Of a stretch of DNA of 5,944 bases, positions 1 to 5,068 are shown piece by piece; within the stretch, counting starts at the first letter, position 1; each line of letters opens with the position of its first letter. Source of the stretch: Gemmatimonadota bacterium (lineage in GTDB: Bacteria; Gemmatimonadota; Gemmatimonadetes; Gemmatimonadales; GWC2-71-9); assembly GCA_029859185.1 (NCBI GenBank), contig JAOUDR010000199.1:1-5944 (forward strand). Direction: 5' to 3'. A program made the translations under genes and the position numbers. Under the pieces are notes generated by a model that saw only the letters and a list, made by a program, of their open reading frames with translations, did no database searches and had not been told where the DNA came from.

Positions 1-2
1 GG

Positions 3-119
3 GACTACGCCGTATGCCCCGCCTCCGGACACCGAATCCGGCTCACGGGCGAGCCAACACACCTCGAGTGCCCGGGATGCGGCTACCGCGGCGAGGTAGG
101 CTGGTTCGAGACGGGCTAG
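3..119 (+). CDS. 3' end of a zinc-ribbon protein (partial)
   Basis: This is an open frame entering from the left edge and ending at TAG 117-119, with 38 residues visible. The fragment carries a CPASGH motif followed 17 residues on by CPGCGY and then a short tail ending in WFETG. A Cys-x4-His or Cys-containing knuckle followed by a Cys-x2-Cys knuckle in a short beta-rich stretch is typical of a C-terminal zinc ribbon, so zinc binding is inferred. The rest of the protein lies outside the window and the family cannot be named. The other two forward frames across this stretch give no better protein: frame 1 stops at 97-99, and frame 2 gives a low-complexity Arg/Ser/Pro product. The gene converges on the small gene at 133-330, with only 13 bp between the stops and no obvious terminator. 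Confidence 0.6.
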   Translation, partial: DYAVCPASGHRIRLTGEPTHLECPGCGYRGEVGWFETG

Positions 120-132
120 CCGCCCCCGCTTC

Positions 133-330
133 CTACTCCTCCCCGAGTCCGAGGACGGCCCAGAGATCGTGGACGTGGTGGGGCGGATCGAGCTCGGGCT
201 CGTCCTGCGGCTCCGCCGCGACAGTGCGGGCCTCCAGCTCGTCGTCCTCGATCCACGGCGGGCACGGCAGGTGCCCACAGTCGTGATCCTCATACGGGGC
301 CGTACCGTCCGGCGCGTGTTCGACTGCCAT
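133..330 (-). CDS. Small acidic Cys/His-containing protein, unknown function
   Basis: The gene encodes 65 aa. ATG lies at 328-330 on the minus strand with a strong Shine-Dalgarno (AGGGAGG) about 6 nt upstream, and the stop is TAG at 133-135. The good ribosome site and non-random composition support a real gene. About 18 residues are Asp or Glu against a single Arg and no Lys, so the protein is strongly acidic. It has no membrane segment or signal peptide. Residues 16-23 form an H-x-C-x-H-x2-C cluster (His16, Cys18, His20, Cys23), and residues 51-54 read HHVH. These could bind a metal such as zinc, which is inferred from residue spacing only. The protein is rich in Pro, Asp and Glu and probably largely unstructured apart from that cluster. 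It is transcribed away from the Arg-Arg-repeat gene at 508. I do not recognise the family. Confidence 0.65.
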   Translation of the reverse strand: MAVEHAPDGTAPYEDHDCGHLPCPPWIEDDELEARTVAAEPQDEPELDPPHHVHDLWAVLGLGEE

Positions 331-507
331 GGGTGCCTCCCTGAGCCGTGGGCGGTGATGGGTGAATGATCATGCGGGGCGGTTGAATGCGCCGTGAACC
401 TCATCAGAAGCCTTCATGAAGCTGCCCTGGCGCTTCTGGCATCAGTTTCGCATGTTGCGTGACAGAGGCAGTTTGAACCACTCCAATTGCACGAGGGAAT
501 GAGCCTC
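331..507. promoter_or_regulatory. Divergent intergenic region with nested inverted repeats
   Basis: This 177-bp gap between two divergently read genes must hold both promoters, but no convincing -35/-10 pair can be assigned by eye. It is less G+C-rich than the flanking genes. Visible structure includes ATGATCAT (366-373, perfect 8-bp palindrome), CTTCATGAAG (412-421, perfect 10-bp palindrome), the inverted arms CAGAAGC (405-411) and GCTTCTG (432-438) that enclose the 10-bp palindrome, and a direct repeat CATCAG at 402-407 and 440-445. These could be an operator or an RNA hairpin. The Shine-Dalgarno for the minus gene is at its left end and that for the plus gene (GAGGGA, 493-498) at its right end. 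Confidence 0.4.
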
Positions 508-768
508 ATGGATCACGCCGAGGATCGGCGCTGGACGGCCCGTCGGAAGTTCTGGTTCCCGTCCGGCATCCTCGTGGACCGGCGTGGCATCGAGCGCCGC
601 GCGGGCGCGGACCGGCGCATATCGGTGTCTGCGTCCCTGCCCAAGGGCGTGAGTGTGGATCGCCGCGTCACGCCGGACCGTCGGCAACCTGCCGACTCGC
701 GCCGCTCGGGTGAGCGCCGGCTCGGCCCCCGACGTCCGTCGGACCGCACCCAGGAACCGCCGAAGTAG
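508..768 (+). CDS. Arg-Arg-repeat (DRR/ERR) protein, unknown function
   Basis: The gene encodes 86 aa. ATG 508 is chosen because GAGGGA (493-498) lies 9 nt upstream. The in-frame ATG at 499 directly abuts that site, and a TTG at 487 precedes it. The stop is TAG 766-768. The protein has ten Arg-Arg doublets (starting at residues 7, 12, 25, 30, 36, 52, 58, 65, 70 and 75), mostly preceded by Asp or Glu and spaced 5-7 residues apart inside two clusters, residues 24-37 and 51-76. Arg is 21 of 86 residues. A hydrophobic patch, FWFPSGILV, lies at 15-23. Similar DRR/ERR repeats are known as low-complexity segments next to signalling domains in other bacterial proteins; here they form nearly the whole protein. 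There is no Cys, TM segment or signal peptide. Nucleic-acid or acidic-partner binding is possible but unproven. The doublets use different Arg codon pairs, which suggests the protein sequence is what is maintained. Confidence 0.6.
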   Translation: MDHAEDRRWTARRKFWFPSGILVDRRGIERRAGADRRISVSASLPKGVSVDRRVTPDRRQPADSRRSGERRLGPRRPSDRTQEPPK

Positions 769-796
769 CACCCTCGCCCCACCTCCCCGGGGCCAA

Positions 797-838
797 CGCC
801 GTCGCTACCCGCCCGTGACGGCGGTTCATCGTTTCTTC
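797..838 (+). terminator. Candidate Rho-independent terminator
   Basis: Arms CGCCGTC (797-803) and GACGGCG (817-823) are perfectly complementary. They can be extended inward by a G-U pair (804/816) and a C-G pair (805/815), giving a 9-bp stem with a 9-nt loop. The T-rich stretch at 825-838 follows directly. It lies 28 bp after the stop of the Arg-Arg-repeat gene and before the next gene, which is a fitting place for termination. The T-tract is broken by C, A and G, so efficiency is uncertain. Confidence 0.45.
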
Positions 839-946
839 AGGACCATTCTTCACTTTCTTCATGCGCAGACGTCTATTTGCCGGGGGCCCACGCCATTCGG
901 CCGGCGGGAGGCTCATGCCCATCTGCACCAAGTGAGAGGACGCCGC
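825..946 (+). promoter_or_regulatory. Leader and probable promoter region of the 248-aa gene
   Basis: The gap between 768 and 947 is 178 bp. Its middle part (825-880) is pyrimidine-rich and lower in G+C than the genes around it. It holds three copies of TTCTTC (833-838, 846-851, 855-860). No clear -35/-10 pair can be fixed. The stretch ends in a Shine-Dalgarno (GAGAGGA, 934-940) 6 nt before ATG 947. A promoter here is inferred from the candidate terminator just upstream and the change in composition. Confidence 0.3.
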
Positions 947-1693
947 ATGTTCTACGAGGAAGGCTGTCACGGCCGCGTGACCGTCGGATCGTTGCCTGAC
1001 GAGGTCGTCGGTCGGCTCGCTACGCTCCCGGGGGAGTGGCTGGAATTCGACCCGCCCCTCGGTGCAATCGTGGTGCGCCACATCCAACCCACGGCGGCCC
1101 CCACTCTGCCGACGATCGTGGCGGAGCTCGTGCGGATGCTGGCTGAGATCCCCGTGGCGCTGCATGCGCAGATCACGGGTGGCGAGTTCTCGGTGCACAC
1201 GGAGGACTCACCCCATTTGGTCCGCATCCGCGTCGGCGAGGGTGGGGGCGTGCGCGTCGACTGGGCCCGCCCGGACTTCGCCAAGGGACGCAAGCAGCCC
1301 TACACCGACGGCAGCACGATTCCCATTGACGGCGTGTATTGTCGCCTCAACGGTTCCGTCACCTTCCGGGCCGCTGACCCGGCGCGTGCGGCCCGGGAGA
1401 TCCAGCAGGTGGCGGACACGTACGAGGGACTCTACCCCGAGGGGGATTTCCGGGCTGGGCCAGGCGCCGAGAGCGGCACGGCGGACGTCGCCATGCGGGA
1501 CGTGAACCTGGATCCACGCCTCCTCGTGGCGCGACTCTCGTCAGTGGCAGAGCCGGGGTCACTCCGAGGGACCGTGGAGGTGCGCTCGTTCGACGACCGC
1601 CACCCGGACGACCGCGTACGCCTCGTGTTTCAAGACGGGCAGACCTGGGTGCAGGAGCCGTATTTCTTCCCCGAAACCCCAGCCACCCGCTGA
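947..1693 (+). CDS. Hypothetical soluble protein, 248 aa
   Basis: The start ATG at 947 has GAGAGGA at 934-940 with a 6-nt spacer. The frame stays open upstream to 653, but that part is antisense-like Arg-rich sequence overlapping the Arg-Arg-repeat gene, and the in-frame GTG at 932 precedes the Shine-Dalgarno, so both were rejected. The stop is TGA 1691-1693. The protein has no signal peptide, TM helix or known motif that I recognise. Residues 10-50 look beta-rich, and 53-72 form an amphipathic helix (PTIVAELVRMLAEIPVALHA). Residues 80-140 have alternating hydrophobic residues suggesting beta strands and include VRVDWARPDF. Residues 144-160 are probably helical. A Gly/Ala linker (169-180) leads to a short C-terminal beta region (208-240) with WVQEPYFF. 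Only two Cys (7 and 132) are present. It is followed after 57 bp by the acyl-CoA dehydrogenase on the same strand, so cotranscription is possible, but its function is unknown. Confidence 0.7.
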   Translation: MFYEEGCHGRVTVGSLPDEVVGRLATLPGEWLEFDPPLGAIVVRHIQPTAAPTLPTIVAELVRMLAEIPVALHAQITGGEFSVHTEDSPHLVRIRVGEGGGVRVDWARPDFAKGRKQPYTDGSTIPIDGVYCRLNGSVTFRAADPARAAREIQQVADTYEGLYPEGDFRAGPGAESGTADVAMRDVNLDPRLLVARLSSVAEPGSLRGTVEVRSFDDRHPDDRVRLVFQDGQTWVQEPYFFPETPATR

Positions 1694-1736
1694 AGCGCGT
1701 CCGCCGCGGCCGGCGCTTGCCGCGCTCCGTGCCCCC

Positions 1737-1743
1737 AAGGAGG
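1737..1743 (+). promoter_or_regulatory. Shine-Dalgarno that fixes the GTG start of the dehydrogenase
   Basis: AAGGAGG is a near-perfect anti-16S complement, 7 nt upstream of GTG 1751. It decides the start as GTG; the first residues (MLDYGLTEEQ) match the usual N-terminus of acyl-CoA dehydrogenases, whose first helix begins with an L-T-E-E-Q-like segment. Confidence 0.85.
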
Positions 1744-1750
1744 TAGCCCC

Positions 1751-2932
1751 GTGCTGGACTATGGTCTGACCGAGGAGCAGTGCGCCATTCGGGACCTCGC
1801 GCGCAGCATCGCCGACAAGGAGATCCGTCCGGTGGCGGCGGAGTACGACCGCACCGCCGAGTTCCCGTGGCCGATCGTCCGGAAGATGGCGGAGGCCGAC
1901 CTGTTCGGGGTCTTCGTGGATGACGCCTACGGCGGGATCGCGGGGGACGCGCGTACCATGAACATGGTGCTGGTCACCGAGGAGCTGTCCAAGGCCTGCG
2001 GCGGCATCGCGCTGGCGTTTGCCGGGAGCGCGTTGGGGGCGCTGCCGATCATCCTCTCGGGGTCCGAGGCGCAGAAGCAGCGGTTCCTCCCCGCGGTGGC
2101 ATCCGGCGCACGCCTCGCCGCGTTTGCGCTCACCGAGCCTCAGGCCGGGTCCGACGCCGGCGGGATCCGCACCACCGCCGTGCGCGACGGCGACCACTAC
2201 GTCCTCAACGGCACGAAGCTCTGGATCACCGGCGGCGGGGAGGCGGAGATCTACACGGTCGTCGTCATGACGAACCCGGCCAAAGGGCCCCGGGGGTCGA
2301 GTGTGCTGATCGTGGAGAAGGACACGCCGGGCTTCTCGTTCGGGAAGAAGGAAGACAAGATGGGAATCCGCGCCTCGGCCACGCGCGAGTTGATCTTCGA
2401 GGACTGCCGCGTTCCCGTCGAGAACCTCGTCGGGAAGGAAGGCACCGGCTTCATCGTGGCCATGCGGACGTTCGATGCCTCCCGCCCCGGGGTGGCGGCC
2501 CAGGCCGTCGGCATTGCGCATGGAGCGCTGGATCTCGCCGTGGACTACGCCATCACCCGGCGTCAGTTCGGCGCGCCCGTGTCCTCGTTCCAGGGCCTCA
2601 GGTTCCTGCTCGCCGACATGGCGATGAAGGTCGAAGCCGCGCGCGCGCTCGTGTACGCTACGGCCCGCTACGTGGACTCGAATCCGAAGGTACGACCCAC
2701 GATCTACTCGGCCATGTCCAAGTGCTTCGCCGGTGACATGGCCATGGAGGTGACGACCGACGCGGTACAGGTCTTCGGCGGCTACGGCTACATGCGGGAC
2801 TACCCGATCGAGAAGTACATGCGGGACGCCAAGATCACCCAGATCTACGAAGGCACCAACCAGATCCAGCGCGAAGAAATCAGCAAGATCCTGATTGGGG
2901 AGCACGTCGCGGGACACGGGCGGGCGACGTAG
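1751..2932 (+). CDS. Acyl-CoA dehydrogenase (FAD-dependent)
   Basis: This 393-aa protein has the normal length for the family, with a GTG start and TAG stop (2930-2932). Acyl-CoA dehydrogenases oxidise an acyl-CoA to the trans-2-enoyl-CoA in fatty acid or branched-chain amino acid breakdown, passing electrons from FAD to electron-transfer flavoprotein in the cytoplasm. The order is classical: a helical N-terminal domain (about 1-120), a beta middle domain (about 124-230) with the signature ALTEPQAGSDAGG (126-138) and WIT (158-160), and a helical C-terminal domain with RQFG (271-274), QVFGGYGYMRD (340-350) and IYEGTNQIQR (365-374). Glu367 sits where short- and medium-chain enzymes carry the catalytic base. 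The alternative helix-G position used by isovaleryl-CoA dehydrogenase, just before Arg245, is Ser244 here. All key residues are present, so it should be active. Substrate chain length cannot be read from the sequence, and no ETF or thiolase gene is near. It converges on the EamA gene, 58 bp apart. Confidence 0.96.
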   Translation: MLDYGLTEEQCAIRDLARSIADKEIRPVAAEYDRTAEFPWPIVRKMAEADLFGVFVDDAYGGIAGDARTMNMVLVTEELSKACGGIALAFAGSALGALPIILSGSEAQKQRFLPAVASGARLAAFALTEPQAGSDAGGIRTTAVRDGDHYVLNGTKLWITGGGEAEIYTVVVMTNPAKGPRGSSVLIVEKDTPGFSFGKKEDKMGIRASATRELIFEDCRVPVENLVGKEGTGFIVAMRTFDASRPGVAAQAVGIAHGALDLAVDYAITRRQFGAPVSSFQGLRFLLADMAMKVEAARALVYATARYVDSNPKVRPTIYSAMSKCFAGDMAMEVTTDAVQVFGGYGYMRDYPIEKYMRDAKITQIYEGTNQIQREEISKILIGEHVAGHGRAT

Positions 2933-2990
2933 GGGGAACGGGAGGAGTGGGAGGAGTGGGAGGGGTGGCAGGGCGGCAGGGATGGCCGGT
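2933..2990 (+). repeat. G-rich tandem repeat, period about 9 bp, with G-quadruplex motif
   Basis: The convergent gap between the dehydrogenase and transporter stops is filled by a purine-rich repeat. The units are GGGAGGAGT (2940-2948), an identical copy (2949-2957), GGGAGGGGT (2958-2966), then GGCAGGGC, GGCAGGGAT and GGCCGG. The G-runs at 2932-2936, 2940-2942, 2949-2951, 2958-2960 and 2962-2965 are separated by loops of 3, 6, 6 and 1 nt, fitting the canonical G-quadruplex pattern. No ordinary hairpin-plus-T terminator is present between these two genes. Two 11-bp blocks recur in inverted orientation at 3921-3990, on the other side of the transporter gene. Confidence 0.8.
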
Positions 2991-3905
2991 CTAGCGGATG
3001 GCGGCGACGTCGGGGGGCGGTGGCCGGCGGGCCACCAGCCAGATGCCGATGAACAACGCGCCGGCCGCAAGCGCCATGGCGTGTGTCGGCTGCTCGCCGA
3101 AGAGGAACCAGGCGGCCGTCCCCGTGACGAGCGGCTGAGCGTAGATGTAGACGGCCGTCGTTGAGGCCCGCACCCGCCCGAGCGCGAACACGTTCAACAG
3201 GTAGGCGATGATCGTGGGGAACGCGACGATGTACGCGATCCCCCACCACGCGGGCATGGTGCCCGGCACCAGCCGCTGCCCCGGGACGAACACCGGCAGC
3301 GCCACTAAGGAGAACACGTAGGACCACGCGATGATCACGATCGGCGGGTACCGCCGGGTCAGCGGCTTGGTGAGCACGAGGTAGAACGAGTAGGAGAGCG
3401 CGTTCGCGACCATGAACAGGTTGCCGACGCCGTACCGGCCGAGCGAGTGGAGCCCGTCGGTGAAGAGGAGCGGGAGCAGCCCCATCAGCGCGATGAGCAC
3501 ACCGAGCAGGCGGAGGCCGCTGAACGCCTCCTGACGCAGCGCCGCGGCGATCACGAAGGTGAACACGGGAATCAGCGCCATCACGAGCGCCGCGTTCACC
3601 GGCGTCGAACGCGAGAGCCCCACGAGAAACAGCCCCTGGTTCAGCGCGACCCCGAGCCACGCGCACACGACGAACCGCAGGAGGTCCGCGCGCGCCGGGA
3701 TCGCGCCCCGCCCGTAAACGCCGGCGGCGAGCGCGCCAAGCACGAGCGCCCCCCCGGCGACCCGCCACGCCCCCAGTCCCAGTGGGGAAATCCCCCCCGG
3801 CCGGAAGACCAACGTCGCGAAGATCGGCAGCAGGCCGAACGCGACCTGGACGAACGCGAGCGCAACGTGCCCGGAGGCAACTGCTCGCGACTGGGAAGTG
3901 GTCAT
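2991..3905 (-). CDS. EamA-family (drug/metabolite transporter superfamily) exporter
   Basis: This 304-aa inner-membrane protein starts at ATG 3903-3905 and stops at TAG 2991-2993. Upstream GGGG gives only a weak ribosome site. Length, hydrophobicity and internal duplication match the ten-helix EamA/RhaT-like group of the DMT superfamily. Two EamA repeats lie at about residues 15-147 and 161-292. Family-like features include the NALSYSFYLVLTK segment (168-180), AFPTIIAYLLNVFALGRV (228-245), AVYIYAQPLVT (251-261) and FGEQPT (269-274). A short cytoplasmic tail with RRPPPP (293-298) ends the protein. Known relatives export amino acids or other metabolites, and some import nucleotide sugars; the substrate here cannot be told. 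The gene is convergent with the dehydrogenase and divergent from the zinc-ribbon operon. G-rich inverted repeats bracket it on both sides, so it may be a separately acquired unit, although by eye its base composition resembles its neighbours. Confidence 0.92.
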   Translation of the reverse strand: MTTSQSRAVASGHVALAFVQVAFGLLPIFATLVFRPGGISPLGLGAWRVAGGALVLGALAAGVYGRGAIPARADLLRFVVCAWLGVALNQGLFLVGLSRSTPVNAALVMALIPVFTFVIAAALRQEAFSGLRLLGVLIALMGLLPLLFTDGLHSLGRYGVGNLFMVANALSYSFYLVLTKPLTRRYPPIVIIAWSYVFSLVALPVFVPGQRLVPGTMPAWWGIAYIVAFPTIIAYLLNVFALGRVRASTTAVYIYAQPLVTGTAAWFLFGEQPTHAMALAAGALFIGIWLVARRPPPPDVAAIR

Positions 3906-3920
3906 GCGGACCCCAATCTA

Positions 3921-3990
3921 CCTGCCCCGGCCATCCCCCCTTGCCGCCGCTGCGCTCTCTGCCACTCCTGCCGACCCTGCCACCCTGCCC
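3921..3990 (-). repeat. Inverted partner of the G-rich repeat, upstream of the transporter gene
   Basis: Read on the minus strand this is G-rich with the same roughly 9-bp rhythm (GGGCAG, GGTGGCAG, GGTCGGCAG, GAGTGGCAG, then a degenerate part and GGGATGGCCGG). Two blocks match the repeat at 2933-2990 exactly: GGGTGGCAGGG (2963-2973 on plus, 3975-3985 on minus) and GGGATGGCCGG (2979-2989 on plus, 3927-3937 on minus). In both flanks the first block is outer and the second inner, pointing toward the transporter gene. Confidence 0.65.
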
Positions 3991-4019
3991 TTCACTCAAG
4001 TCTGCCCGCGCTGTACATC
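3991..4019 (+). promoter_or_regulatory. Possible promoter of the zinc-ribbon operon
   Basis: TTCACT (3991-3996) and TACATC (4014-4019) are separated by 17 bp and match the -35 and -10 consensus at 4 and 3 of 6 positions. Transcription would start near 4026, leaving a leader of only a few bases before ATG 4032. That would agree with the absence of any Shine-Dalgarno there. The match is weak. Confidence 0.25.
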
Positions 4020-4037
4020 ACATGCGGTCCCATGTAC
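4013..4037 (+). promoter_or_regulatory. Dyad symmetry across the start codon of the 336-aa gene
   Basis: GTACAT (4013-4018) and ATGTAC (4032-4037) are perfect inverted arms 13 bp apart. A second, alternative pairing joins ACATG (4020-4024) with CATGT (4031-4035) across a 6-nt loop. The right arm contains the ATG start. It may be an operator overlapping the -10 region, or an RNA hairpin hiding the start. Confidence 0.35.
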
Positions 4038-5042
4038 TCCACCTGCCTCTTCTGCAACGGCTCGCTCGGTCAGAACGACGTCCTCGAGACCTTCCCGGTC
4101 GGGCGGCGCCTGGCGTTCGATCCGGCGAAGGGACGGCTCTGGGTCATCTGCCGCAAGTGCGAGCGCTGGAACCTGTCGCCGCTGGAGGAACGGTGGGAGG
4201 CGTTCGAGGCGTGTGAGCGCCTGTTCCGGAGCACGCGCGTGCGCATGTCCACCGACCAGATCGGCCTGGCGCGTCTCCGGGAGGGGCTCGAGCTGGTACG
4301 AATCGGTGAGCCGCTTCGACCGGAGTTCGCCGCGTGGCGCTATGGCGACCAGTTTGGCCGGCGACGGCGCCGCACCATCCTGCTGACCGGCGCGGGCATC
4401 GCGGCGTTCGCTGGACTGACGATCGGGGCGTCGGTGGTGGGGATCTCGACGGGCGGCCTGTGGGGCCTCTGGAACGCGGGGATGAATCTCCCCGTCCGGG
4501 CCCGCTTGCGAACCAAGGACGGCCGCGTGCTGAAGATCCGGCACCATCACCTCCGGTCGGCCACGCTGTACCGGGACCCGGACGGGGGATGGGCCGCCAC
4601 CTTCAAGCACAAGAAGCGTGAGTGGTTCCATGGAGCGGAAGCCGAGCACGCCGCGGCGGTCCTGCTGCCCGCGATGAACCGCATGGCTGGCAGCCAACGC
4701 GCCGTGCGGGATGCGGTCGCCGCCATCGAGAACGCAGGCGACCCAGAGGCCTACGTGGCGTCGGTCGCCACCACGCTGCCCATCCACGACCCGGATCGCA
4801 AGGCCAAGACCGGACAGCTGCAGAAGTTGCCCACCCCCACCCGTCTCGCACTCGAGATGGCACTGCACGAGGAGCAAGAACGCCGGGCTCTGGCGGGCGA
4901 GTTGATCGAACTGGAGCTCGCCTGGCGGGCGGCGGAGGAAGTGGCCGCCATTGCCGACAACATGTTCGTGCCGGCCGAACACGAGGCCTTCATCGCGGCA
5001 CAGCGGGCCGACACCGACGCCGGAGACGAGCGAAACCATTAG
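4032..5042 (+). CDS. Membrane-anchored zinc-ribbon protein, unknown function
   Basis: The protein is 336 aa; the stop is TAG 5040-5042. ATG 4032 is the first codon giving a natural N-terminus, MYSTCLFC; the frame remains open back to 3447 only because it runs antisense to the transporter gene. No Shine-Dalgarno is visible. Cys5-x2-Cys8 and Cys40-x2-Cys43 form a zinc-ribbon-like pair enclosing a beta-rich stretch. A helical region follows (49-66), then a conserved-looking block (73-109) ending in an Arg run (110-114). A hydrophobic, Gly-rich membrane segment lies at about 115-147 and could be one long or two short helices. After it comes a soluble part with a basic beta segment (155-195) and a long charged helical C-terminus (about 270-325, LALEMALHEEQERRALAGEL) that may be coiled-coil. 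The Arg run before the membrane segment suggests the zinc ribbon is cytoplasmic. It lies 11 bp before the SH3b gene, so an operon is likely. No named family is recognised. Confidence 0.82.
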   Translation: MYSTCLFCNGSLGQNDVLETFPVGRRLAFDPAKGRLWVICRKCERWNLSPLEERWEAFEACERLFRSTRVRMSTDQIGLARLREGLELVRIGEPLRPEFAAWRYGDQFGRRRRRTILLTGAGIAAFAGLTIGASVVGISTGGLWGLWNAGMNLPVRARLRTKDGRVLKIRHHHLRSATLYRDPDGGWAATFKHKKREWFHGAEAEHAAAVLLPAMNRMAGSQRAVRDAVAAIENAGDPEAYVASVATTLPIHDPDRKAKTGQLQKLPTPTRLALEMALHEEQERRALAGELIELELAWRAAEEVAAIADNMFVPAEHEAFIAAQRADTDAGDERNH

Positions 5043-5046
5043 ATTC

Positions 5047-5068
5047 GCGGATCATGGTGATGATCCGC
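5047..5068 (+). promoter_or_regulatory. Perfect start-codon hairpin before the SH3b gene
   Basis: Arms GCGGATCAT (5047-5055) and ATGATCCGC (5060-5068) are fully complementary, with a 4-nt loop GGTG. The stem contains parts of both candidate ATG starts (5054 and 5060), and the GTG at 5057-5059 is the rest of the loop. It begins 4 nt after the upstream stop codon. No T-tract follows, so it is not a terminator. A ribosome finishing the upstream gene would be expected to open it, which suggests translational coupling. Confidence 0.5.

Noticed and set aside
513..782. Minus-strand frame rich in Arg-Arg doublets opposite the repeat gene
   Set aside because: It mirrors the repetitive DNA of the plus-strand gene; the plus strand has the Shine-Dalgarno and the regular acidic residue before each doublet.
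653..946. N-terminal extension of the 248-aa protein
   Set aside because: It overlaps the Arg-Arg-repeat gene out of frame and crosses the candidate terminator; a good Shine-Dalgarno supports ATG 947.
1693..1726. G+C hairpins (AAGCGC/GCGCTT and AGCGCG/CGCGCT) as a terminator before the dehydrogenase
   Set aside because: Short competing stems with no T-tract in a very G+C-rich gap; not distinguishable from background.
1559..3070. 503-aa open frame on the minus strand opposite the dehydrogenase
   Set aside because: It is antisense to a textbook acyl-CoA dehydrogenase, has Arg/His/Pro/Gly-rich content without motifs, and runs into the transporter gene; long shadow frames are expected in G+C-rich DNA.
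3447..4031. N-terminal extension of the 336-aa protein by 195 residues
   Set aside because: The stretch is antisense to the transporter gene and is charged low-complexity sequence; the natural N-terminus is MYSTCLFC at 4032.
3903..4031. Near-identical CATGCGGACCC (3903-3913) and CATGCGGTCCC (4021-4031) as a target-site duplication around the transporter upstream region
   Set aside because: A single 10-of-11 match in this composition can easily arise by chance, and no mobile-element ends adjoin it.
3996..5039. 347-aa minus-strand frame opposite the zinc-ribbon gene
   Set aside because: The plus-strand frame has coherent Cys pairs, a membrane segment and a fitting downstream neighbour; the antisense product has no recognisable pattern.
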